From Vibrio salinus (GTDB taxonomy: Bacteria > Pseudomonadota > Gammaproteobacteria > Enterobacterales > Vibrionaceae), in NCBI RefSeq assembly GCF_021272385.1, contig NZ_JAJSDZ010000009.1, positions 1 to 64,000 on the forward strand: a DNA stretch of 64,000 nt, read 5' to 3'. A model generated the notes under the pieces. It ran no database searches and was not told where the DNA came from. It saw nothing but the letters and a program-made list of their open reading frames with translations. Below, piece by piece: positions 49,799 through 58,820 of the stretch. Within the stretch, counting starts at the first letter, position 1. Every line of letters starts with the position of its first letter. The position numbers were made by a program, and so were the translations under genes.

Positions 49799-49997
49799 CC
49801 TACTCATTGGCCCGGCGCTGTGCTGCGAAAATAACCGTTTCCTGGTTAATTCATATTTTAAATGCATATGCAAATTATATTCTTAATTATTTGAATTTTA
49901 TCACAACATTTATTGATCTGAGCCCGTATTTTTTGTGCTACAAGCTGGTATTGTTGGTTTTGTTGATTTAATAAAAAATAGTTTAACGGGGATAATA

Positions 49998-50615
49998 ATG
50001 AATATATTTGAACAAACAGACCCTTCTCGCAGACGTTACGGTTTAGCCGCCTTCATCGGATTAATTGCAGGGATTATTTCTGCATTTGTTAAGTGGGGCG
50101 CGGAGCATCCGTTACCACCACGTAGTCCTGGGGATATTTTCAATGCCGCATGTGCGCCTGAGTCCTTAATCAGAGCCGCCGGAAACATTGATTGTTCCAG
50201 AAATTTCCTTAACCCTCCATATGTCTTCTTACGTGACTGGTTAGGGGTTGCGGATCCCAATGCGACTGTCTATGAATTTGCTGGTCATGTATTTAACTGG
50301 GTTGGGGTCACACACATTACGTTTTCGATTGTGTTTGCCGTTGGTTACTGCCTTGTTGCTGAACAATTTCCTAAGATCAAACTTTGGCAAGGTCTGTTAG
50401 CCGGTGCACTGGCTCAGTTATTCGTTCACATGATCACATTCCCGTTAATGGGTCTGACGCCACCATTACTCGACCTGCCATGGTATGAGCACGTATCAGA
50501 AATTGTTGGTCACCTAATCTGGTTCTGGTCAATTGAAATTATCCGTCGTGACTTGCGTAACCGTATGACTCATGAACCTGATCCGGAGTTTCCTCTGAAT
50601 TCACAAGTGCGTTAA
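49998..50615 (+). CDS. yagU: YagU-family inner-membrane protein (DUF1440)
   Basis: 205 residues with about four membrane helices ([20 protein letters not shown] near the N terminus, [36 protein letters not shown] and [16 protein letters not shown]). The sequence matches YagU of E. coli, reported to help acid survival. The open frame starts further upstream (49935), but GGGGATA before ATGAATATATTTG sets the start at 49998. A strong terminator follows. Confidence 0.85.
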   Translation: MNIFEQTDPSRRRYGLAAFIGLIAGIISAFVKWGAEHPLPPRSPGDIFNAACAPESLIRAAGNIDCSRNFLNPPYVFLRDWLGVADPNATVYEFAGHVFNWVGVTHITFSIVFAVGYCLVAEQFPKIKLWQGLLAGALAQLFVHMITFPLMGLTPPLLDLPWYEHVSEIVGHLIWFWSIEIIRRDLRNRMTHEPDPEFPLNSQVR

Positions 50616-50640
50616 TGGAGCCGCTCGAATCAGAAATACA

Positions 50641-50667
50641 AAAGGTCGCGTTCTGCGACCTTTTTGC
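50641..50667. terminator. bidirectional terminator between yagU and greB
   Basis: AAAGGTCGC-GTTCT-GCGACCTTTTT; serves yagU on + and native greB on -, whose stop is at 50682. Confidence 0.9.
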
Positions 50668-50681
50668 GTTTATGAACTGAG

Positions 50682-51020
50682 TTAGTTTTTTTCATACTCA
50701 ATGGAATTGATAAACCACTCTTTTTCGCCTTCCGGTGTTCTGACGGTAAATTCGTCGTCTACCTCTTTTTTGAGCAGGGCCCGAGCCATGGGAGAATCAA
50801 TTGAAATATAGTCTTTTGCATCGCCATAAATCTCTTCAGGCCCGACGATGCGAAACGTCTTCACATCACCGGCGTCATTTTCAATCTCAACCCAGGCACC
50901 AAAGAACACTTTTCCCTCTTGTTGGGGGGAATAATCGACCACAGTGACTTCCGGTAAGAATTTTCGGAGAAAACGAACACGCCGGTCTATTTGTCGTAAG
51001 AGCCTTTTGTTGTATTGATA
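50682..51020 (-). pseudogene. greB: native greB, 3' fragment (codons 48-159), cut by the island
   Basis: This fragment encodes the end of the N-terminal coiled coil and the whole C-terminal FKBP-like domain of transcript cleavage factor GreB (YQYNKRLLRQIDRRVRF through YEKN). It has no start codon of its own in place; an internal ATG at 50942 gives only 86 residues. The matching 5' half lies at 63815-63955. Joining the two gives exactly 159 codons without gain or loss of a base. GreB rescues backtracked RNA polymerase; this half lacks the acidic tip. Confidence 0.93.
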
Positions 51021-51046
51021 TTAGTTCTATGGAGTAATTCATACTA
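51019..51046. repeat. left terminal inverted repeat of the island
   Basis: TATTAGT (51019-51025) and CATACTA (51040-51046), 14 nt apart, are matched in inverted orientation at the right end (TAGTATG 63786-63792, ACTAATA 63804-63810, 11 nt apart). CTAT follows the first box in both ends. Likely recombinase binding arms. ATACTATTT here recurs at the right end. Confidence 0.6.
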
Positions 51047-51140
51047 TTTCTAGTTTATTTGAAATCAATCTCATCCTTTTCCTATCTTTTCTTAGTTACT
51101 GGAAAAAGTTATTTCCATGTACTAAATACTAATTAGTACA

Positions 51141-51155
51141 CTTAGGAGTTCTAAG
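51141..51155. promoter_or_regulatory. 15-bp operator upstream of gmtY
   Basis: CTTAGGAGTTCTAAG, a CTTAG-N5-CTAAG inverted repeat ending 15 nt before the gmtY ATG. The same half-sites and spacing occur twice at the XRE promoter (58779-58827). Next to it is a perfect 12-bp palindrome TACTAATTAGTA (51127-51138). Confidence 0.65.
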
Positions 51156-51170
51156 TTTAGAGAAGGTAAT

Positions 51171-52475
51171 ATGGGATATGTAATAAAAAGATCTACAATC
51201 TATAAAGCCAATGGTTCTCCACTCACATTTCAGTTTCCAACAATTTTTACTGAAAACGGAATTTTACTATCTCACCTTCGTTTTCTTTATACAAAACGGA
51301 ATAAATCACAATCTTGGTTAGAACGAAATACATTTGCTATCGAGTTACTTCTTAAATTCATTAATGCTCAAATTCAAAGTTATTTATCTGCAACTAACTT
51401 ATTAAGAGCTTTTGTTGATGCTTTACAGTTTGGAACTATTCAACATGGAAAAGATAATTCTGGCTTGTATTGGTCTCCCAGAAAAAACGAAGATGTGCAT
51501 GTGCTTTTAGGACATATAAATTCCTACTGTGATTACCTAGACTCCATTCATGGTTATGACTTACCAAAATTAAATCCATTGCGAAAGACGACTTTTTCAG
51601 AAGAACGGCTTCAATGGTGTGCTTACTATCGAAGAAATAGTAGATGTTTCCTAAATCATCTAAATACGCCATCACCGACAGAAATGTCTTTCATTCGTTC
51701 AATCCATGGACCAAATCGACATCTCGTAAATATAGAATCTGTTTACCGATTTCCAGAAGAAGATATTGACCGATTACTTAATGATGGTTTTAGAAATTCA
51801 TCAGGCAAGTTTGATATCGGTAGTCAGCTAATCACCATGCTAATGCACTATGGTGGCTTACGCTTGTCTGAATGTTTCCATATTTACACTAGCGATATCT
51901 ATATCGATCCAAAAACTGGAGCAGCTCTTATTTCTGTATTTCATCCTAGCGATGGAACCCCTCCAGATAAGAAATTCAGAACTAGACGAGAGTTTCTGGA
52001 AATAAAGCACCATATGAAACCACGCAATGAATACCTTCGACATAACCGACTTTACTCTGGTTGGAAAAATCCACTACTAACAAATAGAAATTTATCATTT
52101 GAAGTAATGTTTTTTCCTCCTCATAAAGCCATTGAATTCACCCAAATTCTGCAACTCTATCTCAGTGTAAGACCTAAATCATCTACGCCATTTCTGTTTG
52201 TAAATTCTAAAGGAACACCGGAGAGCAAAAAGAATTTTATAAGAAAACATTCTCAAGCAGTAAGACGTATTGGATTACCTGTATCTAAACAGATAGGAAC
52301 AACACCACACGGACACAGACATTCTTATGGCTATCGACTAAGTAAAAATGGGGTTCATCAGTTGGATATCCAGAAAGCAATGCATCATAAGAGTCCAGAT
52401 AGTTGTCTTGTTTATCTTCAACCTACGAATTATGAAGTACAGCAGATTATAAGGGAAAAAATGCATGAAGAGTAA
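51171..52475 (+). CDS. gmtY: Gamma-Mobile-Trio recombinase GmtY (tyrosine recombinase)
   Basis: 434 residues. The C-terminal half has the tyrosine recombinase set: Arg in GGLRLSE (near 230), H-x-x-R in PHGHRHS (near 379), a His in MHHKSPDS and the nucleophile Tyr415 in CLVYLQP. The N-terminal part is a helical core-binding domain. Size, partner genes and overlap with the next gene match GmtY. It should catalyse strand exchange at the greB site. ATG with GAGAAGG ten bases ahead; an operator lies just upstream. Codon use is AT-rich, unlike neighbouring chromosomal genes. Confidence 0.8.
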   Translation: MGYVIKRSTIYKANGSPLTFQFPTIFTENGILLSHLRFLYTKRNKSQSWLERNTFAIELLLKFINAQIQSYLSATNLLRAFVDALQFGTIQHGKDNSGLYWSPRKNEDVHVLLGHINSYCDYLDSIHGYDLPKLNPLRKTTFSEERLQWCAYYRRNSRCFLNHLNTPSPTEMSFIRSIHGPNRHLVNIESVYRFPEEDIDRLLNDGFRNSSGKFDIGSQLITMLMHYGGLRLSECFHIYTSDIYIDPKTGAALISVFHPSDGTPPDKKFRTRREFLEIKHHMKPRNEYLRHNRLYSGWKNPLLTNRNLSFEVMFFPPHKAIEFTQILQLYLSVRPKSSTPFLFVNSKGTPESKKNFIRKHSQAVRRIGLPVSKQIGTTPHGHRHSYGYRLSKNGVHQLDIQKAMHHKSPDSCLVYLQPTNYEVQQIIREKMHEE

Positions 52476-55400
52476 AAAGCGTTACCTTAATTGCCATATG
52501 GCTAGTGATGCGGTGTTTTGGTTGGGAATTTACTCTAGATCGGAATATTTTCTTCGCTATAAAGAAGATCCTCAATTACCAGCAAAGCCCAATATATATT
52601 ATGCGGCAGAGTGGTCAGACTGGTATACGTTTTTGGGGAAAGTGAAACCTAATTTCTATTCAAATCTTCAGTTGGTTAAGGAAGCTGTAAACCGTTTAGG
52701 TATTACTTCAAGAAAAGAATACTTTAACCGTTATAAGGAAGATCCACTACTGCCTGCAGACCCATCTCAATATTATACAACAGGATGGGCTGGGTGGGAT
52801 GATATCTTACTACCAAGAAAAATATTAACGTTAGACCAACTAAAAAAAGCCTGTTCAGTTCTTGGGATTAGTAATTCAGTGGAATATAAAGAGGCTCGTA
52901 AAAAGTATATTCAATTACCATCAAAGCCAGAACAAATAGATGGATGGACTAATTGGTATGATGCTTTAGATATTCCAACTCCATATTCATACGAGAAACT
53001 TAGAAAAATTGTAATAAAAAATCAGTGCACAACTATGCATGAATATAAAAAAATGCGTGTACGGTTAAATGATCCTCATATTCCTTCCTCACCTGAAGAA
53101 ACTTATGCAAACAAGGGGTGGACAAATACATTTGATTTTTTTGGTAAACCACGACCTTATCAAGTGAAATATTTTACTGATGAATGGAAACTATGGGCTG
53201 AAAAAATTGAAAAATTCTTGAAGTCAGCTCGAGGAGGAGATTACAAAGCAAAAGATTTATGTGAATTTGTTCGTGAATATATAGAACCAAATGGCTTTGA
53301 GAAATGCCCTTTAGAATTTCTCACTAGAGGTTCTACCAATATTCAACCAATGTTTGACCTATTCGAAAAAGTAACAGTTGCTAGAAAAAAGAAATGGTTA
53401 TATGCAATTAATGAATTTTTAGATTGGCTTGTATCTACTTACCTTCTTCTAGAAGATACAGATACTGGTGAAATAACGCCAATTAAAGGAGCTAATAACC
53501 CTTTTTCACATGTGAATTTCAACAGTGAAATTGAAACACAGGTAATTAATGAAACTAGTAAACTAGCATTACCTTACCAATTTGTTAAATCCGGACGAGA
53601 ATGGATATTTTCCTGTGATTCCATTGACAAAAGATTGAACTATCGGGAATTAAGTCATTTGCATTCTTTTTCTGCCGACTGGGTATCTGTAAAAGATACC
53701 TCTTTACTTGATAAAAACGATCCTGATTGTGTATTCAAAACTGAAGGTGATAAAACTTACCTTTGGCTTCCTATGTATTGGACATACACATATGCACTAA
53801 TGCAGCTACCAGCACGAGGAATGCAAATTGTCTATTGTGATTCAGGTGAAGCAGATTCCGAAATCCCTGACTTCAAAAATCAAAAAGTTATTTGGAAGAA
53901 AAATAAAAGTAAATTAGCTGGACTTACAAATTGTCAAAGTATGGTAAGTAAAGCAGGTAAAAAAGATTTTGGGGTACATTACACTTCTAACAAGACAAAA
54001 TTTGATGGCTCTGGTTACACAATACCATTTATGCCAATAGACCTAGCCTACTGGTTAATTAAGCTAAGAAAATGGCAGCAAAAATATAACCCAATTAATG
54101 AACCCACAAAATGGCTTGATTGTGAGCGTACTAATCTTAACGAAATCCAACGAAAACAAAAAGATATTAACTGTTTTTTATTTAGAGATTTTCATGAAAA
54201 AGAGCCTGGATATTTCGGGGGAAGATTAGCAACTCGGTTAGCTGCTGCACTATTTTTTTCGGCAAAAGATGAAATTAGTATGGCAACCTTCAGGAATCTT
54301 AAATATTCCGAAGCTCAAGAAGAATTGAGTAATAACCATGCAATACCATTAGTGCCCTTTAAATCCGAATATACACCACATTCTATGCGAGTAAGCCTAA
54401 TTAATGCCTATGCTTATGAATTTGGTATTCCATTAGAAGTGATAATGAAACTTGTTGGTCATTCAAGTATTGTGATGTCCATCTACTATATAAAAAGTGA
54501 CAAGACAGGAGTAAACATCCGTGAACGAATAGATAACGGAGAAAAAGAAGCTCTTAGTAATGCAACAAAAACACTGAGATCATTCGTTGAGCAACAACGT
54601 ATTGAAGAATGTAAATCACAGCTTATTTCTTCATCCCCTGAATTACTACATTCACTTAATAATAATCGCCCTGCATCCAGTTATCTGTTTAAAGACTTTG
54701 GGATTTGTCCGGTTGGAGGTGCGTACTGTAGTGAAGGTGGGTGTCCTGTAGCAATGAAAGCTAATATTTATCATCCAGTTACTTCTGGATATTTAGGTGA
54801 GCAAAACTGTATTCAATGTCGCTTTTTTGTTACTGGTCCTGCTTTTTTGATAGGACTTTCAGCATTATTTAACGAGATAAGCCTAGCGGTTAACACTCAA
54901 TCATATCGGTATTCTCAGCTGGAACATAAACTCGATACAACAGTAGAAAAAATAGAAGTCATAAACCATCAAATATATAAATTAAAGGCAGATAGCTCAC
55001 TCAAAACATCGTTGGAAACTGAACGAAAAAGCTTAATCGATGAGCGTTTCCATCTAAATTCAGAAATTGAAACAAGAGCAAAAAAACTCGACCTTTTTAT
55101 GTCAGATATGAATGCTATTCATCGACATATTCATGATTGCCAACAAATTCTCAATCAAACTAAAAACAGTAGTAAAAAGAAGCTGCAACTCATTGTTCCG
55201 AAAAAACTTCAAATTGGATTTGAACTGGATGAGGTGAGTAATTTTCATCAACTTTCTGAAGTTTGTGAAAATGCAGAACTTTTTCATAGTTGTAATGATG
55301 AATTGGCAGTAACAAGACGTTCTCAAGCTATTGATAAAATGATGATGGCAAATGGCATTCAACCTAAACTCTTTTTATTAAATGAGGAAGAACAATTGCA

Positions 55401-55575
55401 AGTTGGGAATCAATTAACCCAGTTAATGTTAACCAGATTAAAAGGTTGGGAAAACGTTGACAGACTTATAGATGGAAGATTGATGTTAAACGACCTTTCT
55501 ATTGATAACCAGTTTAATGAAAAGACGATTCAGGAATTATTCGAACAATCTAAACCGTTAAAAAGGATAAGTTGA
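52465..55575 (+). CDS. gmtZ: Gamma-Mobile-Trio integrase GmtZ
   Basis: 1036 residues, overlapping gmtY by 11 nt. Four tandem repeats of about 50-55 residues occupy roughly 10-230, each with an LGI-SR-EYF-RYKEDP-LP-like core and a W-x-x-W pair. A recombinase domain follows, with HSMR near 638, LVGHSS near 665 and Tyr-Tyr near 674. A cysteine cluster (CPVGGAYC, GGC, NCIQC; about 748-785) may bind metal. A coiled coil spans about 815-900. The architecture fits GmtZ, the second recombinase of the trio. The product is much larger than ordinary phage integrases. Confidence 0.8.
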   Translation: MKSKKRYLNCHMASDAVFWLGIYSRSEYFLRYKEDPQLPAKPNIYYAAEWSDWYTFLGKVKPNFYSNLQLVKEAVNRLGITSRKEYFNRYKEDPLLPADPSQYYTTGWAGWDDILLPRKILTLDQLKKACSVLGISNSVEYKEARKKYIQLPSKPEQIDGWTNWYDALDIPTPYSYEKLRKIVIKNQCTTMHEYKKMRVRLNDPHIPSSPEETYANKGWTNTFDFFGKPRPYQVKYFTDEWKLWAEKIEKFLKSARGGDYKAKDLCEFVREYIEPNGFEKCPLEFLTRGSTNIQPMFDLFEKVTVARKKKWLYAINEFLDWLVSTYLLLEDTDTGEITPIKGANNPFSHVNFNSEIETQVINETSKLALPYQFVKSGREWIFSCDSIDKRLNYRELSHLHSFSADWVSVKDTSLLDKNDPDCVFKTEGDKTYLWLPMYWTYTYALMQLPARGMQIVYCDSGEADSEIPDFKNQKVIWKKNKSKLAGLTNCQSMVSKAGKKDFGVHYTSNKTKFDGSGYTIPFMPIDLAYWLIKLRKWQQKYNPINEPTKWLDCERTNLNEIQRKQKDINCFLFRDFHEKEPGYFGGRLATRLAAALFFSAKDEISMATFRNLKYSEAQEELSNNHAIPLVPFKSEYTPHSMRVSLINAYAYEFGIPLEVIMKLVGHSSIVMSIYYIKSDKTGVNIRERIDNGEKEALSNATKTLRSFVEQQRIEECKSQLISSSPELLHSLNNNRPASSYLFKDFGICPVGGAYCSEGGCPVAMKANIYHPVTSGYLGEQNCIQCRFFVTGPAFLIGLSALFNEISLAVNTQSYRYSQLEHKLDTTVEKIEVINHQIYKLKADSSLKTSLETERKSLIDERFHLNSEIETRAKKLDLFMSDMNAIHRHIHDCQQILNQTKNSSKKKLQLIVPKKLQIGFELDEVSNFHQLSEVCENAELFHSCNDELAVTRRSQAIDKMMMANGIQPKLFLLNEEEQLQVGNQLTQLMLTRLKGWENVDRLIDGRLMLNDLSIDNQFNEKTIQELFEQSKPLKRIS

Positions 55576-55576
55576 T

Positions 55577-56200
55577 ATGGCAGATATCAGTCCAGAAAAG
55601 GTTTTAGAACAACTAAAAAATAAAACATCGACTCGAACTCAAAATTCTCTTGATGCAGTTTTTACTATCTGTAAAGAACAGCAAGAAAGAGGTTTGCATG
55701 ATTTTAGCTTTTCTACCATTGCTCGCTTAGGTAAGGGGCGAGGTGTTCCGGCGGCACAGAGTATCCGTAATAAAACAGGAGAGCCATATCGGACTTTAAT
55801 AGCAAGTTTTGTATCAATGGTACCGGAACAATCAAAACCAATTAAACACTCGAGTAAAGGTCAAACATATGCATGGATTGATGAATTGGAAGATCCTGTG
55901 GTGAGACTACAAGCCAATATACTTTACTCTCAGAAAAAAGAAACTGAAAGATTACTTAATGAAGTGGTTCCAATAAATCAAGTCATTGAAGTCTTTGATG
56001 GAGGAAGTTCAACGGCATCCTCGTATAAACTTAGTGAGCTTGAACGAAGTGCTTTGGAATACCTTTTATCTTCTGAATTTTTGCGGCGCAATCAATTGGA
56101 GACAGGTGAAAATGGAAGTATAGTTACATCAGACAGTAACAAGTCTTTTTTCCATGTTGCAACCATTGATGCAATTAAAAAAGCTCTACAGTATTTATGA
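55577..56200 (+). CDS. gmtX: Gamma-Mobile-Trio protein GmtX
   Basis: 207 residues beginning one base after the gmtZ stop. The N-terminal half (TSTRTQNSLDAVFTICKEQQERG, FSFSTIARLGKGRGVPAAQSIRN) looks like a DNA-binding helical fold, comparable in position and type to the small third protein (TnpC) of Tn554-like trios. The C-terminal part is helical and charged. No catalytic motif is visible. It probably guides or controls the two recombinases. Named by size, position and partners. Confidence 0.75.
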   Translation: MADISPEKVLEQLKNKTSTRTQNSLDAVFTICKEQQERGLHDFSFSTIARLGKGRGVPAAQSIRNKTGEPYRTLIASFVSMVPEQSKPIKHSSKGQTYAWIDELEDPVVRLQANILYSQKKETERLLNEVVPINQVIEVFDGGSSTASSYKLSELERSALEYLLSSEFLRRNQLETGENGSIVTSDSNKSFFHVATIDAIKKALQYL

Positions 56201-56222
56201 TAAAAATTAGGGTAGTTTTTAA

Positions 56223-56705
56223 GTGAGAACCAAACTAATAACTCGGGAAGGCTATAACAAGTTAAAAGCCGAACACGATCATCTTTGGAATGAAAAACGT
56301 CCTGAAATCACGAAGATAGTAACATGGGCTGCAAGTTTAGGAGACCGATCAGAGAATGCCGATTACGTCTTCAACAAGCGTTTACTTAGACAGATAGATC
56401 GGCGGGTTCGTTTTCTCAGAAAGTTTCTTCCTGAAGTAAAGATTGTTGATTATTCACCTCAACAAGAGGGAAAGGTCTTTTTTGGTGCTTGGGTTGAGAT
56501 CGAGAATGAAGCCGGTGATGTGAAGAAATTCCGAATTGTTGGTCCTGAAGAGATCTATGGTGATGCGAAAGACTATATTTCGATTGATTCACCAATGGCT
56601 AGAGCTTTGCTCAAAAAAGAAGTTGATGATGAATTCACGGTAAGAACACCGGAAGGTGATAAAGAGTGGTTTATCAATTCTATTGAGTATAAAAAAGGCA
56701 GCTAA
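56223..56705 (+). CDS. greB: island-borne complete GreB transcript cleavage factor
   Basis: 160 residues, GTG start as in the native gene. Coiled-coil N domain with the acidic tip Asp41/Glu44 (GDRSENAD), then the FKBP-like C domain. The protein is nearly the same as native GreB, but the DNA differs at many third codon positions. The stretch where the island inserted reads NADYVFNKR, with GATTACGTCTTC, whereas native encodes NADYQYNKR with GACTATCAATAC. It sits 22 nt after gmtX in the same orientation, so it probably shares its transcript. It should supply GreB while the native gene is split. Confidence 0.95.
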   Translation: MRTKLITREGYNKLKAEHDHLWNEKRPEITKIVTWAASLGDRSENADYVFNKRLLRQIDRRVRFLRKFLPEVKIVDYSPQQEGKVFFGAWVEIENEAGDVKKFRIVGPEEIYGDAKDYISIDSPMARALLKKEVDDEFTVRTPEGDKEWFINSIEYKKGS

Positions 56706-56718
56706 CATACTGCCTTTT
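56693..56718. terminator. terminator at the end of the gmt-greB operon
   Basis: AAAAGGCAG, an 8-nt loop and CTGCCTTTT, overlapping the stop codon of the island greB. It closes the gmtYZX-greB transcript. Confidence 0.75.
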
Positions 56719-56726
56719 AAACAAAT

Positions 56727-56957
56727 TTAGTTTTTATTTTCACAATCTTTTAATAATAAAGATAGCTGATTAACGATTGCTGGAAGAGTAGCAATAATTA
56801 CAGATGCAATTTCTTCTTTTTCGGTAATCACAAGAATAATAGAAACAAAACCTAGCGCTATTGCTAGTGTTACTATAGATAATCTTAAGATATTAATCAT
56901 GGCAATAGCGTCCGTAGCCACATTTGTCAGATGTGGTCTAAGTTCACTAGCGTTCAT
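56727..56957 (-). CDS. small two-helix membrane protein, unknown
   Basis: 76 residues starting MNASELRPHLTNVATDA. Two hydrophobic segments (about 23-46 and 50-68) are joined by a short polar turn (TEKEEIAS), ending in a charged tail KDCENKN. No family recognised. Convergent with the gmt operon, followed on the other side by a 200-nt AT-rich gap without a gene. Small membrane proteins are frequent in defence islands, but no function can be claimed. Confidence 0.5.
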   Translation of the reverse strand: MNASELRPHLTNVATDAIAMINILRLSIVTLAIALGFVSIILVITEKEEIASVIIATLPAIVNQLSLLLKDCENKN

Positions 56958-57157
56958 ACATCCATATCTAAGATTTCAGTGATCCCGACAATAAGTGAGG
57001 TTAAACAATAGTATTAGTAGTAAAAGTACAACTTGACGAATATTTAGTCAACAACAATCAAATATCTATAGGTGAATGATAAATAAACAATCTGATAGAA
57101 TGTATTATCAGAAGTGTTTTTGTTCCGAAAATTAATTTTAATTCATGGAGTTTTCTT

Positions 57158-57364
57158 GTGTACAAAGGATTTTGGTATGACGCAATGGGAAAAGAGCGTT
57201 TTGATTTACGCCCTATGTCACTGAATTTTGATGAATTACGTATGGCTGTAGATGAAGTATTAAATGTATTACCCGATGCAACTTTAGTAAATATTAATGA
57301 AAATCTGGATTGGGCTTTGATTTCTCTTGAAAATACAAAAAGAATGTTAATTTGTAAAAATTAG
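57158..57364 (+). CDS. small hypothetical protein
   Basis: 68 residues (starts MYKGFWYDAMGKERF, GTG codon with TGGAG seven bases ahead). Acidic, soluble-looking, with a pattern of two beta strands and two helices. No family recognised. Convergent with the methyltransferase gene, whose stop is 3 nt away; no terminator is visible between them. Confidence 0.5.
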   Translation: MYKGFWYDAMGKERFDLRPMSLNFDELRMAVDEVLNVLPDATLVNINENLDWALISLENTKRMLICKN

Positions 57365-57367
57365 TCG

Positions 57368-58024
57368 TTATTTACACAGTCGTTTTTTGAAGTGTTTATG
57401 TGCAGCATCTGAAATATCACATCCCATAAATGAACGATTCAAATTTTTTGCCGCAACTAAGGTTGAACCAGAACCAAAAAAAGGATCAACAACTAACTCA
57501 TGCTCCGAACTACTTTGGGATATGAGAACTTCAATTAATTCAACAGGCTTTTCTGTCGGATAACCGCGATATACGCGCTTACACTCTAGAATATCGGGCA
57601 CTCCAAGATCATTTAATTTACGTTTTCCTTTTTCAAAAAACAGAATAAATTCATGACGAGCTCTATAGTGGTATCCCATACCAATACTCACTTTATCCCA
57701 AACAATTGCCTTCCAAAACTTAAAACCTATTCTTTCAGCAATGGGCTTGATGATAAACATAGTTTCTTGATCACAAAATAAATAGAAATGAGCATTTTTC
57801 TTTAAAACTCTGTGAATTTGAGTCAAAAGACTTTCAAACCGTTCATTGGGAAATATTTCGAACCATTGATTACTAGAGGATTTGCTCACTTTTAATCTGG
57901 TTGTGGTGCCTATTTTTCGATGTTTCTCTAATGACTCATACGGAGGATCTGTCACTATAAGTTCAACGCTTGAATCAGCGAGCGTTGAAAGCCAAGAAAC
58001 GGCATCATCTTTAAAAATTTGCAT
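57368..58024 (-). CDS. beta-class DNA N-methyltransferase (N6-adenine or N4-cytosine)
   Basis: 218 residues. The catalytic motif IV DPPY is near residue 32 and the AdoMet-binding motif I DPFFGSGSTLVAA is near 185, i.e. catalytic part first: the beta class of amino-methyltransferases. Also TEKPVELIE, typical of this group. There is little room for a target recognition domain, as in small phage-type enzymes. It follows the zinc-finger gene by 7 nt. No restriction endonuclease is recognisable nearby, so it appears solitary. Base and sequence specificity cannot be read off. Confidence 0.87.
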   Translation of the reverse strand: MQIFKDDAVSWLSTLADSSVELIVTDPPYESLEKHRKIGTTTRLKVSKSSSNQWFEIFPNERFESLLTQIHRVLKKNAHFYLFCDQETMFIIKPIAERIGFKFWKAIVWDKVSIGMGYHYRARHEFILFFEKGKRKLNDLGVPDILECKRVYRGYPTEKPVELIEVLISQSSSEHELVVDPFFGSGSTLVAAKNLNRSFMGCDISDAAHKHFKKRLCK

Positions 58025-58031
58025 TTATATC

Positions 58032-58313
58032 CTAGATTAAATCGCTACATTTACGCCCATTTTGAAACACTTGAGAAACTTCGCCCTTACCAAGATGACG
58101 GCATTCGGTACAGTAACTTTGGTCACCATCTGGATTTCGTGCGGTTTTGCGAGCGGGCGTTTTTCCAAAAGAAGATGGGTACGGGTGGAATACATGCTCT
58201 TTCCCATTAGCATCAGAACAATGAGGACATGATTTAAATTTCTGGTCAGTCACGGGATCTGTTTTATAAATTAAACCACGATTGAGAGGTTTACCACAAC
58301 AGCAACATACCAT
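58032..58313 (-). CDS. zinc-finger-like small protein upstream of the methyltransferase
   Basis: 93 residues with three CxxC pairs: CCCCGKPL (residues 3-6), CPHC near 29 and CTEC near 68, plus a conserved-looking HPYPSSFG-TPARKTARNPDG segment. This suggests a zinc ribbon fold. No catalytic motif or known family is recognised. The close spacing to the methyltransferase (7 nt) implies cotranscription and perhaps joint function. Confidence 0.6.
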   Translation of the reverse strand: MVCCCCGKPLNRGLIYKTDPVTDQKFKSCPHCSDANGKEHVFHPYPSSFGKTPARKTARNPDGDQSYCTECRHLGKGEVSQVFQNGRKCSDLI

Positions 58314-58427
58314 ACATATATCTCCACGATTAATGAAACATAGCCATCATAAGATATTATTCACATTAAAAATGAGATGCTTACATACAATTAAATAACC
58401 TAACTCATTTAAATACTCTTTTTTGCT

Positions 58428-58820
58428 CTATTCTGATTCTTCATCAGAACAACTTTTTAGACTTTCAATAAGCTTTTTCTTCTCAGAACCGCTCATTTTT
58501 CCTATTAAACAAGCTAGTTCAGCAGAAGCATCATCTTCACAGAAAAAGTAATTTAAAGGCACACCAAGTGCTTCTGCCATTTTTTTCAGAGTACTGATAT
58601 CTGGTGTATGTCGACCTTTTTCATAATGGTTCATTCGGCCGCTTGCAGAGCTTTCATCCATACCAATCATTACTCCTAAATTTTTTTGAGTAATGCCTGC
58701 ACGTTTGCGAGCTTGCTTAAGCCGAATAGGTATTGGGTTGTCTGCCACAGGCTTATCATTTATGTAATCCTTGAATAACTTAGATTGTCTAAGTTTTACT
58801 GATTTCTGTATACTTAGCAA
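58428..58820 (-). CDS. XRE-family helix-turn-helix regulator
   Basis: Up to 130 residues; helix-turn-helix at about 31-90 (IRLKQARKRAGITQKNLGVMIG, then HTPDISTLKKMAEALGVPLNYFF). The C-terminal tail SEKKKLIESLKSCSDEESE is helical and acidic. The longest frame starts at a TTG that lies inside an operator, and its first 14 codons cover both operators, so the true start is uncertain and may be further in. Divergent from the winged-helix gene, upstream of the zinc-finger and methyltransferase genes. Probable autorepressor and likely regulator of gmtY through the shared operator. Confidence 0.82.
   Translation of the reverse strand: MLSIQKSVKLRQSKLFKDYINDKPVADNPIPIRLKQARKRAGITQKNLGVMIGMDESSASGRMNHYEKGRHTPDISTLKKMAEALGVPLNYFFCEDDASAELACLIGKMSGSEKKKLIESLKSCSDEESE

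Noticed and set aside
51171..52475. Island as a prophage or integron
   Set aside because: No structural phage genes, no attC sites and no IntI-type integrase; the trio and split greB explain the element better.
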